From: Engraulis encrasicolus
Lineage: Eukaryota; Chordata; Actinopteri; Clupeiformes; Engraulidae
DNA length: 64,000 bases
Assembly: GCF_034702125.1 (NCBI RefSeq)
Contig: NC_085871.1
Span: 31,756,734 to 31,820,733 of the forward strand
Reading direction: 5' to 3'
The position numbers and the translations under genes were made by a program. Shown piece by piece: positions 55,858 through 64,000 of the stretch. Each line of letters starts with the position of its first letter. Position 1 is the stretch's first letter. The notes below the pieces were generated by a model, which had not been told where the DNA came from, searched no databases, and was given only the letters and a program-made list of their open reading frames with translations.

Positions 55858-56392
55858 ACGTGCGGATTTGCTGTACCTACATGGCTGCGTAACCAACAGC
55901 AAAACAAATAATATAGAATATACAATATGGCATTGGCACATATATCGTCGCGAAGTTAATTGTTCTCCGAGTGTTTGGCCTGTCAACCAAATCAGCTTTT
56001 GTGGAGTTTGTTCAGTTGACGTTCACGAAGGGTGGAGAATAGCGGCGAACAGTGGTTAACAGTGATGAACAGGGAGCGCCAAGGAGGGAAAGGTATCCAG
56101 TTCACTACTTGCGACAGTCACCACAAAGCTTGTCAGAATTCACACAGCGCGGATTTGCTGTGCCCACATGGCTGAAGCCATAGGCTACTTGCGTAGCCAC
56201 CAAAACTAGCATAATGTAATATAATAATGACTATAATGTCACGCATACGTCGCAGCTTTCGCAGAGTTAATTGTTCTCAACCAAATCAGCTTTCTCTCGT
56301 CTGTCCAGTTGCCGTTTGTGTGAAGGGTGGAAGAATTAATAATAGTGATGATCAGCATCAAGGAGGGAAAGGTATAGCTCACTATTTAAGGT
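55858..56392. repeat. Diverged tandem duplication, about 290-bp period
   Basis: 55858-56115 and 56149-56390 share, in order: GCGGATTTGCTGT.CC.ACATGGCTG, GAGTTAATTGTTCTC or its near match, CAACCAAATCAGCTTT, TTCAGTTG or TCCAGTTG, GAAGGGTGGA and AAGGAGGGAAAGGTAT. Gaps are frequent. No protein recognised in either copy. Confidence 0.8.
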
Positions 56393-56394
56393 TA

Positions 56395-57230
56395 ATCAAA
56401 ATTGTGTTGCGAGCGTGTGACAGTGATCCTAAAGCGTTCTCAAAGGGCAATGTGTCCCACCGTAGTCATATAATTCACTATATATTATGGGTGGATATTA
56501 CAGTAATAGCTGTGCCATTTAATATTGTTGCAAAACAATTATGTGATGAAAGGCATGCTGCCAACACACAATGAATGAACAATGTCACCAAGGCTATAGC
56601 GATGGGATCTAATAATTTCCAGTAGGCCTACATATTCCATATTACAGTAGGCCTATATGTCATGATCAAACATTTGTCAATCTCACAATGACAGGTGAAC
56701 TATACTAAAGCTAACCAAGTGACATACATCCTAGCTAATAAAAGAGACACACAATTTGGTTAACATTGAAGGTTCACTTCTCTGAACACAATGGTATGTA
56801 GGCCTACCCTAAATAGGCCTGCAAAGATCACACCACACCATGTCACAAATATTAGAACATATTCAGCTTCCCTGGCGGAGGTCTGAATTCTCTGAGTGCA
56901 TTTCTAGTTAAATTATATGCTAGCTACATGTTACATGTTCAGTTAACCCAGTCTCCCACCCCAATGTACTGTATCAGTATAAAAGTAGGCCTTTATTTAT
57001 GTTTGTGGCTCAAAATATGATGCCAAATGTTCCGCTTTCAAGGCTACGCTTTTTAAGTTGCCTGGATTTAAACCTTTCCCTAAACCCTTAACCGTCATAG
57101 AGACACGCTTGTCACAGTATCATCCCTTTGAGTCACTATGATTAATAAGAATTTGCCTTTTGCGTCATGATGCGATGTAGGGGGAAGCTTCGGCGTCATA
57201 TATTGAGGTTCGGTCAAATTGTCATCTAAT
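56395..57230. other. Intergenic, no gene seen
   Basis: AT-rich, with several AGTAGGCCTA-type short repeats (56621, 56648, 56798). No coding signal. Confidence 0.4.
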
Positions 57231-57392
57231 CAGGGCCGCTGACAGCTTTGACTGGGTTCAGGACAAAGTCCTCTGAAAGGGCCCCCCACCCAATGCATAG
57301 AATGCAATTAGGACCCAAGTCTGGGCCCCCTCTGTCCCTGGGCCTAGGGCAACTGTCCCCTTTGCCCCTCCTGCAAGCTTCCCTGCATACAA
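57230..57392. mobile_element. Dispersed repeat copy 2 (CAGGGCCGCTGACAGC family)
   Basis: Second copy of the repeat at 30643-30810, same orientation: CAGGGCCGCTGACAGCTTTG, CAGGACAAAGTCCTCTGAAAG, GCCCCCCACCCAATGCATAG, and an AAGCTTCCCTGCAT end. Confidence 0.75.
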
Positions 57393-57705
57393 TGACAAGT
57401 TCAGTGTGAGAGTGTAGGTATAATACACATTTATAGCTCATTGACAGGTGTTCTGACACATAAATGTTGTATTTTGTCATTGTGACACAGCGCCCCGTAG
57501 CTTATAGCGCTCGGTATAAAATTGCCACCGTGCACTCCAAGGGAGCAGCACACTAGTCACTCTCCCAAAGAAAGCATTTCTCACCCCCTCTTACCTTTCA
57601 GACAATCTCACACACTCACACATGTACCATTGCCGCTGTTGAAAGAAGCAGACACACAGCACAAACACATGCCCGCACACAATGGCCCTCATGCAGGCCC
57701 ACACG

Positions 57706-57706
57706 T

Positions 57707-57772
<66 letters not shown>
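57706..57772. repeat. (CA)n microsatellite
   Basis: About 33 CA units. Confidence 0.97.
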
Positions 57773-57774
<2 letters not shown>

Positions 57775-57959
57775 GTACAGGTCTTTTCGTCGAATGGATT
57801 CTTGAGAGGGGACCATTCGAACAAAACGTTGGACCATTCGTATAAGGCAGGGGATCTTTCGTCGAGGACGTTCCGTCTACTGCAAAAACCTACGAAAGGT
57901 CCTTAAATTTGAACTAAAGATCCTTAGGTTTGAACTAAACGTCCCTTCAGCCTGCCTAT

Positions 57960-58135
57960 ATTAGACATGTAAATCAGCTTTTTTAACGCTCATTTTCACG
58001 GGTTTTGTGTATTTAAATATGCTCATTTTCACGGGTTTTGTGTATTTAAATATGTAAATCAGCTGTTTATAACGCTCATTTTGGTCAGTTTTGTTTTTTG
58101 TTGATTTAAACATGTAAATCAGCTGTTTTTTTGCT
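57960..58135. repeat. Short tandem repeats around GCTCATTTTCACGGG
   Basis: GCTCATTTTCACGGGTTTTG plus TGTATTTAAATATG occurs twice in a row (about 57987 and 58020). ATGTAAATCAGCTGTTT and AACGCTCATTTT recur around it with a period near 60. Confidence 0.85.
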
Positions 58136-58199
58136 GTTTTTAGATGTGCTTCATAAATAAAATGTACTTAGGCCTACTCATTTTAACTGGTATGTTGTC

Positions 58200-58395
58200 G
58201 GTTTTTTACGTTTATGCCGTTACATTTTTTGACAATTATCTAGGTTACTTTCTACTCCTTACATTTCTGGAACAATATTTGAGAAGCTTTTTTTCACTTT
58301 TACGCCGTTACTTTACTCCGTTACATTTTTTGACAAATATCTGTAGGCCTATGTTACTTTCTACTCCTTACATTTCTGGAACAGTATTTGAGTAG
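58200..58395. repeat. Direct repeat, about 105-bp period
   Basis: GCCGTTACATTTTTTGACAA..ATCT..GG...TTACTTTCTACTCCTTAC and ATTTCTGGAACA.TATTTGAG occur twice (58217-58284 and 58317-58391), the second copy with small insertions. The ACTTT(T/A)AC(G/T)CC.TTACTTT style is common in fish dispersed repeats. Confidence 0.8.
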
Positions 58396-58554
58396 CCCCA
58401 GCTGCGGGCAGAGAGGCGGGACCAAGCACAGCCTTGTCGCTTTGAATAAGGGCAGCGTGCGTCTACTGAGCACATTTGACTTTCCGGTAACTTTTTAGAT
58501 GAACGCTTCTAGCTACCGTCTTCTGTAGGTCTGGAATATACCTACGTGTGGAGT

Positions 58555-58700
58555 ATGCCTAGAGGTGCGCGGTGGATGTATTATTTCATCCGCAACCGCT
58601 TCTTAGAATAGCAACCGCTATCCACCCGCCCTAATGTTTTTTCTCCAATTTCCAAAACCGAATCCACCCGCCATCCGCCTATTAGTTTTTAGTATTTAAG
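58555..58700. mobile_element. hAT-like subterminal fragment
   Basis: GCGGTGGATG...ATCCGCAACCGC...ATCCACCCGCC...ATCCACCCGCCATCCGC repeats are typical of the subterminal part of some fish hAT elements. Ends not determined. Confidence 0.35.
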
Positions 58701-58719
58701 ATGCCTGAGGCACATAGTC

Positions 58720-59990
58720 GATCGTCTTTTTCAAGCAGTGCACGTCATTTACATCTTGCCAGCCTATGTTTTTAAAAAATCTCTAACTTACAGCGATTCC
58801 CAAGTTGTCTCCACCCATCGCACAAAGGTGCGGATGCTTTAATGCAGCCTAAATTTTAGCAGTTTAAATACCTCCAGTCCAAGCAGCACAATCGAAACTA
58901 TTGGCTATCTAGCTTACAAGTTTGGCTGGTATCCAATAAGACGAGTCAAGTGACAGTAGAGTCTTGCAAAGAGTGCAGAGAATTACGTCGCGCGTGTGTG
59001 TGAGCGAGAGAGGGAGAGAGAGGGAGCGATTCCAAACTTGTCTCCATCGCACAACGTGAAAGCTAACGTGTATGCTTTAATGCAGCCTAAATTGTACCAG
59101 TTTTGCCTCCTCTCCAAGCACCTTTTTTAAGTGGTGGCAACCATGCATGTTTTCTGTGGAAAACATCAGGTCCTCATGGCGACGCCAGGCTTGCTGAAAA
59201 CGGTGACAAACACATTCAGAATACACATTTCTTAATGGGAAGTTGTTGAGAACAAAGTGTTCGCTAATGGGCATGAAGTCTTGTCATGCAAATGACCTGC
59301 CGTGTTCAGTGGAAGTCATCCCCCTTCCCGCATAGACAAGGCAACCCTTTCAACAGGGCCACGCAGAGTGGACAGTGGAATGCTGCTTGAAATAAGTCGA
59401 TAATTAATAAAATATTACGAGGAAGGGATGGATAGATGGACGGATGCTGTCCTATGGAAGGGGCCGTCAAACAGTCTACATGACATCTTCATTAAAGTCT
59501 TTAAATAAGTATCCATAGCCTACTGTGTTTGACGGCCCCATCTTCTTGCAAATATTTACGCGCAACGGTCATAATGGCGTCTCGCACTACACATGCTCGG
59601 ATGATGCCAGAGGCGAATAGCAAACAGCCAAATTAAGGCATATTCGACATAGACTACCACGACAAGTTACCGTTTGGGTCGCAGTTGGATGTTTATTCAG
59701 TGGAATTATGTGCGTAATATCAGCTCCATCCACCAAATGCAGCACAATCCCCGTTACTTTCACGTGAGGTTCAAATGGACATTACTCGACAAAAATGCAA
59801 GTCTGGGTACCAACAACTGAAGTAGGCTACAACATAGAATATGTACCACATATAGGGGATTACCACCCATATTTGGTGCAATTTGAGGACAAATTTCAAT
59901 AGGCCAACTGTGAATTTGAATCACTTATTTCCCAGGATTCCTGGGATACGGTTTGTCTTTTCCTGAGATTTGATTAATTTTCATTTTCAG
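58720..59990. other. Intergenic with diverged internal duplication
   Basis: ACAGCGATTCCCAAGTTGTCTCCA.CCATCGCACAA...GATGCTTTAATGCAGCCTAAATT (58790-58855) recurs as GCGATTCCAAACTTGTCTCC..ATCGCACAA...TATGCTTTAATGCAGCCTAAATT (59026-59093). TGTTTGACGGCCCC near 59526 is the inverse of GGGGCCGTCAAACAG near 59460. No gene seen. Confidence 0.55.
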
Positions 59991-61119
59991 TCCTTTATGT
60001 GCGTTATGCCCAGCTTTTATTGAATACAGCGCAGGTTTTGAAGTTCACCAAACGAGCATCAACTTTGTGCAAGTCATTAAAACTCTTTTTTTTACCAGCA
60101 CTGACCTGTACACTGTTTCATTTATTAACTAATTGCACTTTCTGCCTTCTCGTTTCACATGTGATAAATAAAGTGCTTGCATTGACACGCTGTTGTTTTA
60201 ATTTCGCATTTCTTTCATGTCCACTTAGTATGCTTTATCCAATTAGCCATGGATGCAGGATCATTCACTGGACTGGACACTATTGTAAGAGGTGAAATTT
60301 AGACCACGATTCAGGAACGACAGACAACAGGAGTAAAGGTTATGGTAGTTTTATTTTTACAATTTCATAAAATACAATTAGGAGGGAAAACCACCACAAT
60401 ATCCATGCAACCAGCAGCGTCTGTAAACTGCTATCGTCTTTGAATAAATGAATAAATAATCACAATCTGGAGACACTCGGACGATAGTAGCCTACAAAAG
60501 TTAAGTTAAGTTACACACTCAGCCACTGCTGCCGGACGTTGGCTCGTCAATTACTTAATTCAACTATAACGCGCAATAGCCTACCCAAATGCAACTTACC
60601 CACAGTTCCCAAAGCGACCGGCCGCGCGCAATGGATACCTACAGCAGCCCTTCCCCACCCCAGCGTGTAGCGCACAAGTCTACACTATTGTCCGAGTGTT
60701 GTTATTTCAAGAAAGCAAACTGTCACTGTCCGCCGGCCGCTGTCGTGACATCTTTTATTAACACTAGTATGTGAGTAACAAGTGAGGAGTTCCTTGATAG
60801 TTTCCTTAAGGGTGAAGTAGCCTAGCGTTGCCTCCTCCAGCCAACCATCCGGCGCACAGTGTTCAGCCTGTAGCAGGATCGATAGATAGCTAACGATGGT
60901 CAGGGCGCACATCAGTGGTTGTCTATGCTTTTTTCTGGAATACTGTCGCCGATCAGATAGAAATGATCCTGTTATGAACCCGAGTTTAGTAGATATCGCG
61001 CAGTGAACGAGGCAGCCTGCAAACAGTTTGAAGCGCAATGTGGCTGTAACAAGTTAGAAAGTAGCCAAACTCTGTTGCTTGTTAACCGCGTAATGGTGGG
61101 GTGGCGTCCGCGCCAATGT

Positions 61120-61300
61120 CATAATTCCAAGAGCAGTATGATAAGGAAGAAAAGGAAGATGATGGGCTAGACCCGAAACGTTTGTCCCCTGTCTGTCGGT
61201 TTTATTTACTTTTTTTGGCTTTGTTTAATACAGTTTTTGATTGTGCATTCAGCTCCAGTGTGCTACTCCTTTCTTTATTTTTAAATTATGAGCGTTCCAC
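61120..61300 (+). mobile_element. Possible PLE 3'-end relic
   Basis: GATGATGGGCTAGACCCGAA ACGTTTGTC resembles the stem II / GAAA / stem III part of the PLE hammerhead-like motif. It is followed by GTTTAATACAGTTTTTGATT and CTCCAGTGTGCTACTCCTTT. It lies in the first unit of the local duplication and is absent from the second. Tentative. Confidence 0.3.
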
Positions 61301-61315
61301 GAACTATCTTTCTTT

Positions 61316-61433
61316 AGAAAGCATACATAGTAAACCAGTAGTTTATAGTAACAGGTTTATTGCCATTTTATAGCGTGATAAAATGGCAATAAACCTGTTA
61401 CTATAAACTACTGGTTTACTATGTATGCTTTCT
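61316..61433. repeat. Near-perfect palindrome, 55-bp arms
   Basis: 61316-61370 and 61379-61433 are reverse complements without mismatch by eye, with an 8-bp loop (TAGCGTGA). The second tandem unit has only the right arm (about 63110-63160). So the palindrome either arose after the duplication or lost an arm in the other unit. Confidence 0.92.
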
Positions 61434-61451
61434 AATGTTGGTAAAGGCGGC

Positions 61452-61772
61452 ATAAGCGGGATAATGTATTGTCCACACGTACAGAAAATATATTTCCTTC
61501 GAAGCGGAATAACAGCACTCCGCCTTCGGCATTGGGGGTGTTATTCGCCCCGTAGGAAAATATTTGTAGTCTAGGTGTAGTCTACTTTTTTGAAGTGGGT
61601 ATACTGTATATTCTCGCATTTTTTGAAGTGTGTATACTGTATATATTTATGCCATTCTAAATAATGGATCAATCAATTTTAAGTTGGTATACTGAATCCC
61701 CTAAAATTTAGAAGTGGGTATACTCCGTATACCTGCGTTCTACCACTGCGTGTGGACAATACATTATCCCTT
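61452..61772. mobile_element. Inverted-repeat element with nested insert
   Basis: TAAGCGGGATAATGTATTGT plus CCACACG is inverted as CGTGTGGACAATACATTATC plus CCTTA. The interior has CCTTCG.AGC.GAATAACAGC...GCCTTCGGCAT...TTATTCG. The copy at about 63191-63342 has the same ends in only about 150 bp. The longer copy carries an extra block of about 170 bp with GAAGTG(G/T)GTATACT repeated three times, so a later insertion. Confidence 0.8.
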
Positions 61773-63619
61773 ACCTTTAAATTACTGTTGTAGGCCTACA
61801 TTTTAAAACATTTCGTCGATATTGTAGCGGTGCAACCGACTTTAGTTTTAAGTTATGAGATGGGCGCCAGTCAGGCAGCAATAAGACTGCCGTTACCTTT
61901 CCAAAAATTAATAAAAAATCAGTGACCAACACATTAGAAATAACTCAGATCATCACAACGAATATCTTGTCTTATTTTTAGTAGTGCACTTTTGCAAAAC
62001 CATTGTTTGCAGACTTGTGCGCTTGGTCTCAATTTGGAACAGCTCACATCACTATTTCATACTGTATTTATTATTAACAAATAAAGAGCTTGCATTGACA
62101 CGCTGTTTTCATTTCGCATTTCTTTCAAGTTCATTTGGCATGCTTTATGGAATTAAGCATGGTGGACCATTCATAAGACTTCATTCTAAGATATCTGTTT
62201 TTATAACGAATATAGGCCTAGATGCATACAGTAGAACAAATAACGTAACAGTGATGCGTTAATCCAGGACCAGTTTGACGTCTTAGGACAATTGTAAATA
62301 GGCTCATCGCTCATCACAGTTGACACAGCAGCGAAAATAAGGAGCATTAATTGTGTAAGTGTATCAAATAATAGCAACGTGACTGGACATTGTTGAGCAC
62401 TACTCTATTAAGCAAACAGATGACGAGGGGGAAAGTGCATGGTATTATGACAGAAAATAAAAGCACTAAAAAACCATCGGCAAATGGTTAATAAAATATC
62501 CAAATAATTTAGTGCCTGCAGCTGTCCACAGTTATGCCTACGTTTAACTTTAAAAAGGTCAGTATGCTCAGAAAGCCTATTATCATATATCATGATCGGT
62601 GATGCTACCACATTCCTATTACAATATTTGTGAGCGCGGAACCTTTCTATTTTTGAATAGCCTATGAATGCGCCTGAGTTGTGAAGTGCATGGTGTTGAC
62701 CGATAACCAATATTTTGCTGTATAGCTTTCTGCTCAGTGCCAGCAGTTGTCTGCAGAAGGTGCATTATAGTCGACGTTTATTTTTATTTTTTTTAACAAG
62801 TGGGGAGTTCGTTAATAGTTTCCTTAAGGGTGAGGTAGCCTACTATTTAGACTAGAGTTGCCTCCTCCAGTCAACCATCCGGCGCACAGTGTTCTGCCTA
62901 CAGGTAGCAGGATCGATAGGCTATTGATGATGGTCAGGGCGCACATCAGTGCTTGGGTTGTCTATGTTTTTTTCTGGAATACTGTCGCTGATCAGATAGA
63001 AATGATCCTGTTATGAACCCGAGTTTAGTAGATATCGCGCAGTGAACGAGGCAGCCTGCAAACATTTTTTATATTATGAGCGAACTATCTTTCTTTGCGC
63101 ACGCTATAAAATGGCAATAAACCTGTTACTATAAACTACTGGTTAACTGTGTATTCTATGCTTTCTAATGTTGGTAAAGGCGGGATAAGCGGGATAATGT
63201 ATTGTCCACATGACTACGGAAATATATTTCCTTCGGAGCTGAATAACAGCTCTCTGCCTTCGGCATCGGGGGTCTTATTCGTCCAGTAAGGCGATATTTT
63301 CTTATAGTCACGTGTGGACAATACATTATCCCTTACCTTTAAATTACTGTTGTAAGCCTACATTTTAAAACATTTCGTCGATATTGTAGCGGTGCAACCG
63401 ACTGTTTTAAGTTATGAGATGGGCGCCAGCTAGGCAACAATAAGACTGCCTTTACCTTTCCAAAAATGAATACAAATCAGTGACCAACACATTAGAAATA
63501 ACTCAGATCAACACAACAAATATCTTTTCTTATTTTTAGTAGTGCACCTTTGCAAAACCCTTGTTTGCAGACTTGTGCGCTTGGTCTCAATTTGGAACAG
63601 CTCACATCAATGTCTGGCT

Positions 63620-64000
63620 TAGCATTCTTGCGAATGCTGATCTTCTCGGCGCACACTTCATGGTTCCCTCTCTCTTGCTCTCTCGGCTTGTTGCTTCCTG
63701 ACAGTCTCACCCGCCATTTGAAATTAACTCCATTTTATAGACAGATGTAGTGCACAGGGGGTAACTCTGCTATCTCACTCCGGAGGAGGCAGAGGCAGTC
63801 CGTTACGATATAGTATATTTATAAAATAGGCTATAAAATAGGCCTAATGATAAAAAAGCAGCCTGAACTAAAATGAAAAATTAATTTAAAAAAATAGAGA
63901 CGCACGCACGCACTTTCTACATGGTTCGATTTTTGTTTTCATTGCATTGTGGTGGTAGGCACACAAGTTTGATAAAATATAAAAAATAATAGGCTAATAA
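63620..64000. other. Window end, no gene seen
   Basis: AT-rich, with ACGCACGCACGCAC near 63900. No coding signal. A 72-codon minus-strand frame (63492-63710) is unsupported. Confidence 0.4.

Larger units (their letters stand above)
60110..63610. repeat. Local segmental tandem duplication
   Basis: Direct copies: 60777-61020 with 62797-63064; 61375-61475 with 63106-63206; 61748-62050 with 63310-63606. A further block, 60110-60290 with 62050-62175, suggests a third, older unit. Shared landmarks are CCATCCGGCGCACAGTGTTC, ATCAGATAGAAATGATCCTG, TTTCGTCGATATTGTAGCGG and CTTGTGCGCTTGGTCTCAAT. Unit length is 1.6-2.0 kb depending on insertions. No gene recognised in the unit. Confidence 0.85.

Overview
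This window looks like non-coding DNA from a teleost fish genome. It is packed with long TG/CA, GA/CT and TTA microsatellites and carries vertebrate-type transposons: a chromodomain Ty3/gypsy element, a Penelope-like element (PLE), L2/Rex-like LINE tails, and hAT-, piggyBac-, Harbinger- and Tc1-like non-autonomous elements. I see no complete host protein gene, no rRNA and no convincing tRNA gene. All long reading frames belong to retroelements. The assignment to teleosts is inference from repeat style, since no host gene anchors it.

Layout. 1-5.6 kb: a hairpin, an imperfect GC-rich minisatellite, hAT-type ends and long dinucleotide tracts. 5.68-12.09 kb: one full-length chromovirus with 844-bp LTRs that differ, by eye, at only two adjacent bases, flanked by a 6-bp target duplication. 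Its gag and pol are broken by two stops and a frameshift. Its leader looks self-primed (Tf1/sushi style). 12.6-14.6 kb: a 129-bp tandem duplication, then a 1.6-kb inverted-repeat element inside a 10-bp direct repeat. 16.1-18.7 kb: a Harbinger-like element (TAA target site) holding a second element with perfect 52-bp inverted ends and an inner hairpin. 18.9-22 kb: a diverged tandem repeat, a possible piggyBac relic, and ten copies of a roughly 15-bp motif (GTCACACCAWAGGAC) in both orientations. 22-31 kb: microsatellites, foldback elements and a 1.07-kb element with a 6-bp target duplication. 31.3-31.7 kb: LINE tail on the minus strand.

32.3-42.8 kb is the most remarkable part. A palindromic element with Tc1/mariner-like ends (TA flanks) has been invaded by two PLE copies in inverted orientation (arms of about 3.07 kb). 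A 12-15 bp target duplication encloses the pair. Each PLE encodes a coiled-coil ORF1 product, then an RT joined to a GIY-YIG endonuclease in the -1 frame, and each has a hammerhead-ribozyme-like motif 3' of the RT frame. The two copies carry different one-base frameshifts. The left arm of the host palindrome also holds a separate 0.4-kb hairpin.

43-58 kb: small hAT and piggyBac elements, a possible minus-strand gene remnant with consensus splice donors, a G-rich minisatellite, roughly 335-bp tandem repeats, a LINE tail, a (TTA)n tract and many CA/TG tracts. 58-64 kb: several local tandem duplications, including a unit of about 2 kb repeated at 60.8-62.1 and 62.8-63.6 kb, with a near-perfect 55-bp-arm palindrome and nested inverted-repeat elements.

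Nothing here forms an operon or a cooperating host pathway. The biology is that of layered mobile elements and of the structures (palindromes, tandem arrays, possible G-quadruplexes) they leave behind.
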